A DNA stretch of 64,000 nucleotides. Origin: NORP110 sp051251595. Its GTDB lineage: Bacteria > Pseudomonadota > Alphaproteobacteria > Rhodobacterales > Rhodobacteraceae. The position numbers were made by a program, and so were the translations under genes. Below the pieces are notes generated by a model. The model did not search any database and had not been told where the DNA came from. It saw nothing but the letters and a program-made list of their open reading frames with translations. The stretch spans positions 124,001-188,000 of the forward strand of contig JBPOFA010000008.1 of NCBI GenBank assembly GCA_051251595.1. Direction: 5' to 3'. This document shows positions 51,247 through 60,062 of this stretch, in pieces; within the stretch, counting starts at the first letter, position 1; every line of letters begins with the position of its first letter.

Positions 51247-51816
51247 TCAACGCGGTGGCAACGCAAATTCCCTTTGGATCCGCAATGCGACCTCTGCTGC
51301 GGAGAGGTCTTGCGTGTTAATCCGAAGATAGGCTTCGCGGTCGATCTCGCCGGGCAATGAGTTCAGCCGATGTTGCTCGTGTTCCGAAATCACATGCGCG
51401 TTTGACCATTCAATATTTCGTTTTGAGGGTTTGTGCCGCAGTCGGTTCTCCGACTGATTGCGGGAAATCCGTTCGTTGAGCGATGCCTCGAGTTCCACAA
51501 ACATCACATCCGCTCCCTCATCCGCAAAGATCTTTTCGACGGACTCGATATAGTCGCGTTCGCCGGGCAGGTCGAAGGCCCAAACAAAGGTCAGTATATA
51601 CCCTGCCCGGTCGCTTTTGGCGAAGGCCGCGAACAGTTCGTGCCGAATCCTGTGTACCAAACCACGGCCCATTTCAGAGCCATAACTAAAATACGGCAAC
51701 ACAAGCTCTATCGGCTGATGATTGTGAAACAGCTGCAATTCTGTGGTCGCTTCCAGCGCCTGCCCAACAGTCATTTTGCCGACTGCATGCGGTCCTATAA
51801 TGATGACGATCTTCAT
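51247..51816 (-). CDS. P-loop nucleotide kinase-like protein
   Basis: 189 residues. The N-terminus KIVIIIGPHAVGKMTVGQAL is a P-loop (GPHAVGKMT) of the shikimate/adenylate kinase type; a DE/E-containing strand (VMFVELEASLNERISRN) and LID-like NRLRHKPSKRN follow, with the closing RINTQDLSAAEVA. Substrate is unknown; relatives are annotated AAA-type ATPase or shikimate kinase-like. It has no partner gene here. The accessory context suggests an acquired gene. Confidence 0.75.
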   Translation of the reverse strand: MKIVIIIGPHAVGKMTVGQALEATTELQLFHNHQPIELVLPYFSYGSEMGRGLVHRIRHELFAAFAKSDRAGYILTFVWAFDLPGERDYIESVEKIFADEGADVMFVELEASLNERISRNQSENRLRHKPSKRNIEWSNAHVISEHEQHRLNSLPGEIDREAYLRINTQDLSAAEVALRIQREFALPPR

Positions 51817-51846
51817 GGCTTCATCGGCCCCCGATACGCAAAACTG

Positions 51847-52353
51847 CTACCCCGCAAAGCGGCGCATCTGAACGGCAGGAAAGCTGATACCGGGCCGCAG
51901 GTTGATGACCACGTCATCTGCCACGCGGAACCCGAGCGAGGCGTAGAACCGCACGGCGGTCAGCGTGCTGATACAGTCGAAACGCCGTGCCCCCTGGCGC
52001 GCGGCATCCTTCAGCACACGCGTCATGATCGAACGGCCAATCCCTTGGCGCGTAGACGCAGCATCGGTTACCACGTGCCGGATATGGGCCGTGCCGTCAG
52101 AATAGTCGCCCATTGGGCCGTAAAAGGAAAACCCACCTGCCCCCAGAACCTTGCCGTCGCGTTCGGCAAGGTAGTAGCACCCAGAGGCCAACAATTGCGG
52201 CTGAGCGCGTGACAACAGCGGCAGCGCGGTGACAAGCACCGACGGCGCATAGTCGGCCGCCAACAGCTTTGGATAAGACTTGGCAAACAGCGCGTCCACA
52301 GCGCCAAGATCAGCGACAGTTGTTTTGCGAACGGTAATTGTTTGAGTTGTCAT
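51847..52353 (-). CDS. GNAT N-acetyltransferase
   Basis: 168 residues. TVRKTTVADLGAVDALFAKS at the start and AASTRQGIGRSIMTRVL, the acetyl-CoA loop, mark the GNAT fold. The VTDAASTRQGIG loop is a Q/RxxGxG variant. Its short helix-strand end FYASLGFRVADDV is typical. AAGGA lies 7 bases before ATG 52353. Substrate is unknown. It lies next to the kinase, with 30 bases between. Confidence 0.87.
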   Translation of the reverse strand: MTTQTITVRKTTVADLGAVDALFAKSYPKLLAADYAPSVLVTALPLLSRAQPQLLASGCYYLAERDGKVLGAGGFSFYGPMGDYSDGTAHIRHVVTDAASTRQGIGRSIMTRVLKDAARQGARRFDCISTLTAVRFYASLGFRVADDVVINLRPGISFPAVQMRRFAG

Positions 52354-52389
52354 TGTATCATCCTTGGTCCGAGAGCGGTGCGCAGCGGT

Positions 52390-52427
52390 CCAAAAATGAA
52401 AAAGCCGCGCTGTGGTGTGCGCGGCTT
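52390..52427 (-). terminator. Rho-independent terminator after rpmG
   Basis: On the minus strand AAGCCGCGC pairs perfectly with GCGCGGCTT around an 8-base loop, followed by TTTTCATTTTTG. It is 25 bases after the rpmG stop. Confidence 0.9.
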
Positions 52428-52451
52428 GGTCAGGCTGTAATCAGGTAAGGC

Positions 52452-52619
52452 TTACTTGATTTTGCCTTCCTTATACTCAACGTGCTTGCGCGCAACGGGG
52501 TCGTACTTTTTCACGACCATTTTTTCAGTCATCGTACGAGCATTCTTTTTGGTCACATAAAAATGGCCAGTGTCTGCCGTCGAGTTTAGACGGATTTTAA
52601 TTGTTGTTGGCTTCGCCAT
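52452..52619 (-). CDS. rpmG: 50S ribosomal protein L33
   Basis: 55 residues, MAKPTTIKIRLNSTADTGHF and a YVTKKNARTMTEKMV region followed by KYDPVARKHVEYKEGKIK, the standard L33 sequence without the zinc-binding Cys pairs. AGGAG lies 8 bases before ATG 52619. It is transcribed alone between rnpB and a strong terminator. Confidence 0.97.
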   Translation of the reverse strand: MAKPTTIKIRLNSTADTGHFYVTKKNARTMTEKMVVKKYDPVARKHVEYKEGKIK

Positions 52620-52795
52620 TTGCGTAACTCCTAAACGTGGCGGTTAAATCCGCACGTGAAATCTTGAACCCCGGCTTTTACTCGCCCTGCCCCCCGAGTC
52701 AACATCAATAACCAGAAATCATAGATTACTTGGCGATAAATCGCGCCGAAGGGGCAATCTTTTCGTCCCCGGCGTCGGGAAGACCGCTTGAAATC

Positions 52796-53180
52796 GCACG
52801 GATGGCCTATAAGCCGGATTCTGTCCAGGTGGCGAACCACCCTGGATGACCATTCTTCTACGCGCGCCGTTACCGACACGCTTTAGCTGCCAACCCGGAC
52901 CTTAGGGGCTAAAGCATCCCCGGGGCTGACGCCCCAAAAGGTCCCTATTTGGCATTGCTCCTGGTGGGGCTTGCCTTGCCGGTTCTGTTGCCAGACCCGC
53001 GGTGCGCTCTTACCGCACCTTTTCACCTTTTCCGCCCCGCAGGACGGTAGTCTGTTCTCTGTGGCGCTTTCCCTAGGGTTTCCCCCGCCGGGCGTTACCC
53101 GGCACCATTGCCTTATGGAGTCCGGACTTTCCTCGGATGTTGCCACCCGCGGCCATCCAGCCATCCGTGCGTCCGCTCCC
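52796..53180 (-). ncRNA. rnpB: RNase P RNA, class A
   Basis: The RNA component of RNase P, which matures tRNA 5' ends. On the minus strand the 5' end has GCACGGATGG and the 3' end CCATCCGTGC, forming the P1 stem. Conserved blocks are GAGGAAAGTCCGGAC near the 5' end and ACAGAATCCGGCTTAT near the 3' end, which build the catalytic core. About 385 nucleotides is normal. Exact ends may differ by a few bases. No rnpA is nearby. Confidence 0.97.
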
Positions 53181-53867
53181 TTAGGCGGTCAGCGGTGCTG
53201 CGTCAACGGGGAAGCGCTTGGCCAGGTGGCTGATCACGGACATATCTGCGGCATCCAGCGCCCCCTGCGCCCATGGCCGAAACCGGGACCGAAACGCGGC
53301 CAACAGGATCTCTGTGTCGCATTCGGGATATCCGAATTGATGCGCGAGCTGCGAAAACTCTGCCGGATCGGGGGTAAGGGCATCGTCAGGATCAGGCCAA
53401 ATCGCCAAACCCTGCTGGGCAAGACGTCGCCAGTCGAACCGCGGACCCGGATCAAATTTACGCTGTGGCGCAAGATCTGAATGGGCAATCACCCGTTCGG
53501 CTGTGATGGACCAACGGTCCATGATCCCGCGCAGCAGGGTTTCGGTGGCGTCCATCAAAGGGGCCGAAAATGGCGACCGCCCGTTATTGTCCAGTTCAAT
53601 CCCGATGGATCTAGAATTGACGTCATCACAGGCGCCCCAGCTGCCAGCCCCCGCATGCCAGGCCCGTTGGCTTTCCTCGACCAGTTGAAGCACCTGGCCA
53701 TCGCGCGCGATCAGGTAATGGGCTGAAACCTCGTCAACAGGGTGACACAGCTTGTCCAGGGCGGCCTTTGCGCTCGCCATGGCTGTGTAGTGCAAAACGA
53801 TCAAATCCGGACGCGCACCGCCCCGCCGTTCCCCAAAATTCGGAGAAGGGTGTTGCGTGACCTTCAC
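53181..53867 (-). CDS. N-acetylmuramoyl-L-alanine amidase, AmpD-like
   Basis: 228 residues of the amidase_2 fold, cutting the amide between muramic acid and the peptide. Zn ligands are likely in VLHYTAM, the AHSDLAPQRKFDPG His-Asp region, and the WHAG region; IGIELDNNG carries the catalytic Glu. There is no signal peptide, so it is cytoplasmic AmpD-type recycling rather than a cell-splitting amidase. The start is GTG 53867, sharing a base with the stop of the upstream lipoprotein gene (TAGTG). It ends next to rnpB. Confidence 0.87.
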   Translation of the reverse strand: MKVTQHPSPNFGERRGGARPDLIVLHYTAMASAKAALDKLCHPVDEVSAHYLIARDGQVLQLVEESQRAWHAGAGSWGACDDVNSRSIGIELDNNGRSPFSAPLMDATETLLRGIMDRWSITAERVIAHSDLAPQRKFDPGPRFDWRRLAQQGLAIWPDPDDALTPDPAEFSQLAHQFGYPECDTEILLAAFRSRFRPWAQGALDAADMSVISHLAKRFPVDAAPLTA

Positions 53868-54502
53868 TAGTTCCGAACGGCCAGACGGAACGGAGCAGGA
53901 TCCCAATAACAGGCAAAGCCGTCGCCGTCCGGGTCAAGACCCTTGCTGTCTTTTTGCGGACCGCCTGATTTCAAGAAATCTTCCTGGGCCAAATCAGACG
54001 ACGGATATTTGGAACAATTCCGGTCAAATTTGCTGGTCCCATTAAAGCTGGATCGCTTGTAGATAGATTGCCCCACAGCGTTGGTCGTGGACAAGGCAAA
54101 TTCAACGATAGACGGGCCAGAGTTCTTGGGCCGCGATGGCAATGCTGTCGGTTCTATCACTTCGTAGGCGGCGGCTTGCTGGGCCAAACGTTCACGATCG
54201 CTTTCAATCGTTTCACGCGCGGTTACGGCCTCAAAATCCTGCTCATCTGAAATGCCGGACGTGTCGCGCACGACAGACGTTCCGGTTCCCGTTGGCACGT
54301 CAGATCCCCCCGAAACGCTTTCCTGCGAAATAGCGTTTCCGGACGGGTCATTGACCGATCCGGTCAAAGCCGCTTCGCGCGCCGCACGTTCCGCATCAAA
54401 GTCAATGTAACTGTCAAACCCTACACCGGCTGCGGAATCGGGAATCGTTGGTTCGCAAGCGACCAAAGCAAAAAGTGAAACTGCTACCAAAACATGCCGC
54501 AT
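53867..54502 (-). CDS. Excalibur-domain lipoprotein
   Basis: 211 residues. MRHVLVAVSLFALVACE has a lipobox (LVAC). A Ser/Gly/Thr-rich low-complexity stretch follows, and the C-terminus has an excalibur-type calcium-binding motif (DPDGDGFACYWDP) like that of secreted nucleases. A Cys precedes it in DRNCSKYP. It is a periplasmic-side protein of unknown role. ATG 54502 is used with AAGGGGA upstream; the frame opens at 54526. It is coupled to the amidase gene. Confidence 0.82.
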   Translation of the reverse strand: MRHVLVAVSLFALVACEPTIPDSAAGVGFDSYIDFDAERAAREAALTGSVNDPSGNAISQESVSGGSDVPTGTGTSVVRDTSGISDEQDFEAVTARETIESDRERLAQQAAAYEVIEPTALPSRPKNSGPSIVEFALSTTNAVGQSIYKRSSFNGTSKFDRNCSKYPSSDLAQEDFLKSGGPQKDSKGLDPDGDGFACYWDPAPFRLAVRN

Positions 54503-54536
54503 CAAAGGTCCCCTTTTCCAGCGCAACAGAGAGTGT

Positions 54537-56024
54537 CTACCACCATTTACCAGGTTTGGAAACGAAGCCTGCTGCCGATTCCAGCGCGTAGGCCGTGTTC
54601 AGCAGATCGCCTTCTTCCCAAGGGCGCCCGATCAGCTGCAGGCCAAGCGGCAGCCCTTGAGCGTCCAAACCAGTGGGCACGGAAATGCCCGGTAGCCCTG
54701 CAAGGTTAACGGTTACGGTAAAGACGTCGTTCAAATACATTTGAACCGGATCCGCATCGGTCATTTCACCCAGCCCAAAGGCCGCTGACGGTGTCGCCGG
54801 TGTCAAAATCGCGTCGATGCCTTGGGCAAAGACATTTTCAAAGTCTTTCTTGATCAGCGTGCGCACGCGGCGGGCGCGGTTGTAATAGGCGTCATAAAAG
54901 CCAGAGGACAAAACATAAGTCCCCACCATCACACGGCGCTGGACTTCTTTACCAAAACCTTCGGCCCGGGTGTTTTCATACATTTCGGTAATGCCGTCGC
55001 CTGCGCCTATTTTGGCTCTTTGGCCATAGCGAACACCATCGTAGCGCGCCAGGTTCGAAGAAGCTTCGGCAGGGGCAATCACGTAGTAAGCGGGCAAGGC
55101 ATATTTCGTATGCGGCAGCGAAATATCGATGATCTCTGCGCCAGCATCGCGCATCATTGCAGTGCCATCGGCCCAAAGCTTTTCGATTTCGTCGGGCATG
55201 CCATCCATGCGGTATTCCTTTGGAATCCCGATCTTTTTGCCCTTGATGTCACCTGTCAGCATCGCCTCAAAATTGGGAACAGCCAAATCGGCGCTTGTCG
55301 AGTCCTTGGGGTCGTGGCTGCACATGGCTTCCAGCATGATCGCAGCGTCGCGGACGGTTTTGGTCATCGGCCCGGCCTGATCCAAAGAAGATGCAAAGGC
55401 GATGATACCCCATCTGGAACACCGACCATAAGTCGGCTTGATCCCAACAGTTCCGGTAAGCGCAGCCGGTTGACGAATGGATCCGCCCGTGTCCGTCCCC
55501 GTCGCCGCAAGGCAAAGGTCAGCAGCCACAGCGCTGGCCGATCCGCCAGAGGATCCGCCCGGCGTCAAAGCCGCGTCTGATCCGTTGCGGCGCCACGGGT
55601 TCACGACGTTCCCGTAAATCGAAGTTTCGTTAGAGCTGCCCATGGCGAATTCATCCATGTTCAACTTGCCCAACATCACCGCCCCAGAGTTTTTCAGGTT
55701 TTGGCTGACGGTCGATTCATATTGCGGTAAGAACCCTTCAAGAATTTTGGACCCGGCCTGGCTTGGCACACCTTCGGTGCAAAACAGGTCTTTGATCCCA
55801 ATCGGGATACCGCACATGGCCGGGGCGTCCCCAGCTGCGATACGTGTGTCCGCAGCTTTGGCAAGCTCCATCGCAATCTCTGGCGTCTTGTGCACAAAAG
55901 CATTCAGCACGCCAGCATTTTCGATCGCATCAAGACAGGCAGTGGTCAGATCAACAGATGTCACGTCGCCTTTTGCCAGACGGTCACGCGCCTCGGCGAT
56001 TGTCAGTGTGTTCAGCTCACTCAT
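54537..56024 (-). CDS. gatA: Glutamyl-tRNA(Gln) amidotransferase subunit A
   Basis: 495 residues of the amidase signature family, which amidates misacylated Glu-tRNA(Gln) with GatB and GatC. Catalytic Lys is in GIPIGIKDLF near residue 77, and the Ser-cis-Ser nucleophile in GGSSGGSASAVAAD and TGTDTGGSIRQPA. The start overlaps the gatC stop by one base (TAATG). gatB is not in the window. Confidence 0.96.
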   Translation of the reverse strand: MSELNTLTIAEARDRLAKGDVTSVDLTTACLDAIENAGVLNAFVHKTPEIAMELAKAADTRIAAGDAPAMCGIPIGIKDLFCTEGVPSQAGSKILEGFLPQYESTVSQNLKNSGAVMLGKLNMDEFAMGSSNETSIYGNVVNPWRRNGSDAALTPGGSSGGSASAVAADLCLAATGTDTGGSIRQPAALTGTVGIKPTYGRCSRWGIIAFASSLDQAGPMTKTVRDAAIMLEAMCSHDPKDSTSADLAVPNFEAMLTGDIKGKKIGIPKEYRMDGMPDEIEKLWADGTAMMRDAGAEIIDISLPHTKYALPAYYVIAPAEASSNLARYDGVRYGQRAKIGAGDGITEMYENTRAEGFGKEVQRRVMVGTYVLSSGFYDAYYNRARRVRTLIKKDFENVFAQGIDAILTPATPSAAFGLGEMTDADPVQMYLNDVFTVTVNLAGLPGISVPTGLDAQGLPLGLQLIGRPWEEGDLLNTAYALESAAGFVSKPGKWW

Positions 56025-56311
56025 TATTCAACCACCTTTGGCACGGCAAAAAAGCCTTCGCGGGCATCCGGGGCATTTGCCAGAATTTTGTCCTGCATAT
56101 TGCCATCTGTCACTTCGTCTTTGCGACGTTTCAGACGCATAGGTGTGACAGAGGTCATCGGTTCGACCCCTTCAACATCCACCTCATTCAACTGTTCCAC
56201 AAAACCAATGATGGTGTTGAACGCTGCCGCCAATTCGGGCAGGTCTTCTTGCTCTACCTTGATGCGGGCAAGTTTGGCCACATGGGCGGCCGTTTCGGTG
56301 TCAATCGACAT
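56024..56311 (-). CDS. gatC: Glutamyl-tRNA(Gln) amidotransferase subunit C
   Basis: 95 residues that stabilise GatA in the GatCAB complex. TAAHVAKLARIKVEQEDLPEL at the start and VEGVEPMTSVTPM are the family landmarks. It is translationally coupled to gatA by one base overlap. It is followed upstream by a 140-base gap that separates it from tadA. Confidence 0.95.
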   Translation of the reverse strand: MSIDTETAAHVAKLARIKVEQEDLPELAAAFNTIIGFVEQLNEVDVEGVEPMTSVTPMRLKRRKDEVTDGNMQDKILANAPDAREGFFAVPKVVE

Positions 56312-56451
56312 GGGATGTAAGCTCCGTGCATTTGCTGCGTTTGCGTTTAGCGCCCACCCGCCCAGCCTGCAAGCGCAGCGGGGGGATTTTCAACTGACAG
56401 ATCCGTTATTCGGCGGTATTTCGGGGCTGTTTCGCGCCGATGCCGCTTTGA

Positions 56452-56904
56452 TCAGCCCCGTCGGGCCGCGAAAAAGGACTTCAGCAACGCCTCTGCCTGG
56501 TCTGATGCGATGCCGTCATAGACCTCTGGCTGGTGATGGGCCTGTGGGTGTGCAAACACCCGTGGCCCTTGCAAGACCCCACCAGATTTCGGGTCCCCTG
56601 CCCCAAAATACAGCCGCGCAATCCGCGCTTGCGAAATGGCCGAAGCACACATCGGGCATGGTTCCAGCGTCACATACAGATCGTGCCCAACAAGACGTTC
56701 CGACCCAAGCGCCTGACAGGCCGCGCGGATCGCCAGAATTTCGGCATGCCCTGTGGGATCCTTCAATTCGCGGGTCCGGTTGCCCGCTTGCGCCACGATC
56801 GCGCCCTCGGGGGACACGATAACAGCGCCCACAGGCACTTCACCGCGATCAGCGGCAGCACGCGCCTGATCAAGGGCGGCCTGCATATGGCTGGTAAAAG
56901 TCAT
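56452..56904 (-). CDS. tadA: tRNA adenosine(34) deaminase
   Basis: 150 residues; makes inosine at wobble position 34 of tRNA-Arg. Zn site HAEILAI and PCPMCASAI, with catalytic Glu in HAE. VPVGAVIVSPEG and LEPCPMC fit TadA. The start ATG 56904 has a weak ribosome binding site; an in-frame ATG at 56886 is possible. Divergent to rluB. Confidence 0.93.
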   Translation of the reverse strand: MTFTSHMQAALDQARAAADRGEVPVGAVIVSPEGAIVAQAGNRTRELKDPTGHAEILAIRAACQALGSERLVGHDLYVTLEPCPMCASAISQARIARLYFGAGDPKSGGVLQGPRVFAHPQAHHQPEVYDGIASDQAEALLKSFFAARRG

Positions 56905-56979
56905 ATGCGCATATGGCCCGTCTGCGCCGGACTTGCCAAGTGGCTTTCCCTTTTTCCGTTGTACCTGTAAGCGGGGGGC

Positions 56980-57765
56980 ATGACAGAGACAGCTCCAAAA
57001 GGCGATCGCATCGCCAAAGTCCTCGCACGCGCCGGTGTAGCATCGCGCCGCGAATCCGAACGCATGATCGAAGCCGGTCGCGTCGCGGTCAACGGCAACA
57101 AGATCGACAGCCCTGCCCTGAACGTGCAGCCGTCGGACAAAATCACAGTGGATGGCAAACCGATCAAAGAACCAGACGCCCCGCGTATCTGGATTTACAA
57201 CAAACCAACGGGCTTGGTCACGACAGAGCGGGACGAAAAAGGGCGCAACACCGTTTTTGCCGCACTGCCGGAAACCATGCCGCGCGTCATGTCCGTCGGG
57301 CGATTGGATATCAATTCAGAAGGGTTGTTGCTGTTGACCAATGACGGCGACATCAAACGCAAGCTGGAACTGCCCTCTACCGGGTGGGTCCGCAAATATC
57401 GGGTCCGTGTGAATGGCTATCCGTCTGATGAAACCCTGGCGCCGCTGCGCAAAGGCATAGAGATCGACGGGGAACGGTTTCAGCCCATGATGGTTTCAAT
57501 TGATCGTCAACAAGGGGCCAACGCCTGGCTGACCGTTGCAATCCGCGAAGGTCGAAACCGCGAAATTCGCCGCGCGATGGAGTTTGTGAACCTCACTGTG
57601 AACCGCTTGATTCGCGTCAGCTATGGTCCGTTTCAGTTGCGAGATCTGAAATCCGGCGAGGTGGAAGAGGTCAAACAACGCGTGGTGCGCGACCAGTTGG
57701 GGCTTGAACAGCCCGAAACCGCAGCAGCAAAACCAAAACGCAAGCCCGTCCGACGCCGGCGCTAA
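56980..57765 (+). CDS. rluB: 23S rRNA pseudouridine synthase (RluB-like)
   Basis: 261 residues. N-terminal S4 RNA-binding domain (RIAKVLARAGVASRRESERMI) and the RsuA/RluB catalytic domain with VGRLDINSEGLLLLTNDG, whose Asp is the nucleophile. The basic tail (KPKRKPVRRRR) is typical for RluB. Target uridine is inferred from the family (U2605 in E. coli). It is divergent to tadA across 75 bases. Confidence 0.9.
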   Translation: MTETAPKGDRIAKVLARAGVASRRESERMIEAGRVAVNGNKIDSPALNVQPSDKITVDGKPIKEPDAPRIWIYNKPTGLVTTERDEKGRNTVFAALPETMPRVMSVGRLDINSEGLLLLTNDGDIKRKLELPSTGWVRKYRVRVNGYPSDETLAPLRKGIEIDGERFQPMMVSIDRQQGANAWLTVAIREGRNREIRRAMEFVNLTVNRLIRVSYGPFQLRDLKSGEVEEVKQRVVRDQLGLEQPETAAAKPKRKPVRRRR

Positions 57766-57869
57766 ATCAGGGCGCTATCTGCGCACCCCCAGATGTAAGG
57801 CACTGGTAACAACAGGGTCCTTGGCCTATATGTTGATTGGTGCTGGTATGGAAACACTCGGGGGTTGCA

Positions 57870-57953
57870 GTGTCTGAAACAGGCTTACAGAAGCTGTCAT
57901 TTTTTATGTTGGTGGCTTTGATCCTTTACGTCGCCATTACGGGTGGCGCGTGA
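57870..57953 (+). CDS. 27-residue membrane peptide opening the xpaC-telA operon
   Basis: GTG 57870 to TGA 57953: MSETGLQKLSFFMLVALILYVAITGGA (initiator read as Met). One membrane segment covers residues 9-24. GGGGG lies 5 bases before the GTG. Its TGA overlaps the xpaC ATG (TGATG), so translation of the two is coupled. The coupling and hydrophobic helix support a real micropeptide that may sit in the membrane with the products below. It could alternatively be only a leader for reinitiation. Confidence 0.6.
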   Translation: MSETGLQKLSFFMLVALILYVAITGGA

Positions 57954-58846
57954 TGGCGCAGCGGTATGGCGGCAAATACAGCCCCGACACAGACCAGACA
58001 GACACCGACGCGCGCCCCAGAAACATGTGGCAGGACAAGCGACGATCGCGGGCGGGCGGGCGCGTCAATTTGCTGTTCCTGGCCCCGCTTCCCTTAGCGA
58101 TACGTGCTTTTACACAGGATCCGACCGGGCTTGCGCTTAATCTGGTGGGTTTTGGGATTTTGCTATTGGCCGCTTGGATGACTCGCGAAGGCATCCTGGC
58201 GCAAGAGGCGTATGACGCCCGCAAAATCGCCCGCCGCCCTGCTTTGCCCAGAAAGATCATCGGGTCGGCTCTGACCGGCGCGGGGCTGTTTTTGGCCAGC
58301 TATGCCTCGAATGATACGCTGACCAACCCTTTGATTTTTGGGGTTCTTGGCACTGTCTTGCACGGTTTCGCCTTTGGCCCTGACCCGCTGCGCAGCAAGG
58401 GCATGGAAGGCATCAATATGCATCAGCAGGACCGGGTTGCCCGGGCTGTTGGAACCGCAGAAAAGCATCTTGCCGCGATGAGCGATGCAATTTCACGCGT
58501 CAGCAACCCAAGTTTGGAACGGCGTGTTGAGCAGTTTCAGGCTACCGCGCGTGACATGTTCCGAACCGTGGAACAGGACCCGCGCGATCTGACCGCTGCC
58601 CGTCGTTACCTTGGCGTTTATTTGCAAGGCGCGCGTGACGCGACGGTTAAATTCGTCGACATCTATGCGCGAACGCGGGATGAAGCGGCCCGCAAAGACT
58701 ATCTAGCCCTGTTGGATGACCTGGAAAAAAACTTTTCCGCCCGCACCGCCGCTTTGCTGGAAGACAATAAGACAGACCTTAACATTGAAATCGACGTCCT
58801 GCGCGAGCGCCTTGAACGCGAAGGCATCGCTACACGTGTAGACTGA
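57953..58846 (+). CDS. XpaC-like (5-bromo-4-chloroindolyl phosphate hydrolysis family) protein
   Basis: 297 residues. The N-terminal part has two hydrophobic hairpins (about 41-80 and 100-135) and the C-terminal half is a helical cytoplasmic domain (MHQQDRVARAVGTAEKHLA, LERRVEQFQATARDMFRTVEQDP, EIDVLRERLERE). This matches the XpaC family, found beside TelA in many genomes. The family name comes from an indirect phosphatase screen and does not show a true reaction. It begins inside the sORF stop and is 17 bases before telA. Confidence 0.85.
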   Translation: MAQRYGGKYSPDTDQTDTDARPRNMWQDKRRSRAGGRVNLLFLAPLPLAIRAFTQDPTGLALNLVGFGILLLAAWMTREGILAQEAYDARKIARRPALPRKIIGSALTGAGLFLASYASNDTLTNPLIFGVLGTVLHGFAFGPDPLRSKGMEGINMHQQDRVARAVGTAEKHLAAMSDAISRVSNPSLERRVEQFQATARDMFRTVEQDPRDLTAARRYLGVYLQGARDATVKFVDIYARTRDEAARKDYLALLDDLEKNFSARTAALLEDNKTDLNIEIDVLRERLEREGIATRVD

Positions 58847-58863
58847 CAAAGGAAGAGTGGACC

Positions 58864-60057
58864 ATGACGACACCGACAAGAGAAAAAGCTGCGAGTGATC
58901 TAAAAGCCATCGAAGATGTGACGGCCGTCGTGTTGCCCGAACCGTCGACCGAACTGGTGCCATTTGCCGAAGCGCCCAAACCCGTCGCAGCGCAAATCAA
59001 AAAGCGCATGGACGAAATCGACATGGGAAACACCGGGTCGATCATCCGGTTTGGATCTGCCGCACAGGCCGAGCTGCAGGAAATCAGCCAAGCCATGTTG
59101 AACGACGTGCGCAACAAAGATGTCGGCCCTGCGGGCGATTCCTTGCGTGAGATCGTATCGACGATCCGTGGGTTTTCGATCAGCGAACTGGACGTGCGGC
59201 GCAAACGCAGCTGGTGGGAAAAGATCTTGGGTCGCGCCGCGCCATTTGCGAAATTCGTGGCGAAATTTGAAAATGTTCAGGACCAATTGGACAAAGTCAC
59301 CGACAACCTTTTGACCCATGAACACACCTTGCTCAAAGACATCAAATCCCTGGATGTGCTTTACGCGAAAACTTTGGAATTCTACGACGAACTGGCGCTT
59401 TATATCTCTGCTGGTGAAGAAAAGCTGCGGGTTTTGGATGAGACGACCATCCCCGAAAAACAAGCTGCCGTCGATGGCGCCTCTGAAGACCAAGGCGTGA
59501 TTGTCGCGCAGGAATTGCGCGATCTGCGCGCCGCCCGCGACGATCTGGAACGCCGAGTGCATGACCTGAAACTGACGCGTCAGGTGACCATGCAATCCCT
59601 GCCGTCGATCCGGTTGGTTCAGGAAAACGATAAATCCCTGGTGACCAAGATCAACTCAACCTTGGTTAACACCGTTCCCCTTTGGGAAACGCAATTGGCC
59701 CAGGCCGTGACCATTCAACGGTCATCCGAAGCGGCAAATGCCGTCAAAGAGGCCAGCGATCTTACGAATGAGCTGTTGACCTCTAACGCCAAAAACTTGC
59801 GGACGGCGAATAAAACCGTGCGCGAAGAAATGGAACGCGGCGTCTTTGACATTGAATCGATCAAGATCGCCAATGCGGAATTGATTGCAACGATCGAAGA
59901 AAGCCTAGAGATTGCAGATGAGGGCAAACGCAAACGCGCTGCTGCCGAAGAGGATTTGCAGAAAATGGAACATGAACTGCGTGACACGCTTGCCTCGGCT
60001 TCGGCCCGTGACACGGCGTCTGGCCACAATATTGGCAGTTCGGTTTCAGAAAGCTGA
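58864..60057 (+). CDS. TelA-like toxic anion resistance protein
   Basis: 397 residues of the TelA/YceH family. The protein is mostly charged alpha helix with long coiled-coil stretches: RKRSWWEKILGRAAPFAKFVAKFE, then helices through ADEGKRKRAAAEEDLQKMEHELR. TelA was named from tellurite resistance plasmids; homologues help stress by toxic anions, antibiotics or lantibiotics, by an unknown mechanism. GGAAG precedes ATG 58864. Its helical form could act as a membrane scaffold like PspA, which is an inference. Confidence 0.9.
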   Translation: MTTPTREKAASDLKAIEDVTAVVLPEPSTELVPFAEAPKPVAAQIKKRMDEIDMGNTGSIIRFGSAAQAELQEISQAMLNDVRNKDVGPAGDSLREIVSTIRGFSISELDVRRKRSWWEKILGRAAPFAKFVAKFENVQDQLDKVTDNLLTHEHTLLKDIKSLDVLYAKTLEFYDELALYISAGEEKLRVLDETTIPEKQAAVDGASEDQGVIVAQELRDLRAARDDLERRVHDLKLTRQVTMQSLPSIRLVQENDKSLVTKINSTLVNTVPLWETQLAQAVTIQRSSEAANAVKEASDLTNELLTSNAKNLRTANKTVREEMERGVFDIESIKIANAELIATIEESLEIADEGKRKRAAAEEDLQKMEHELRDTLASASARDTASGHNIGSSVSES

Positions 60058-60062
60058 ACTTG

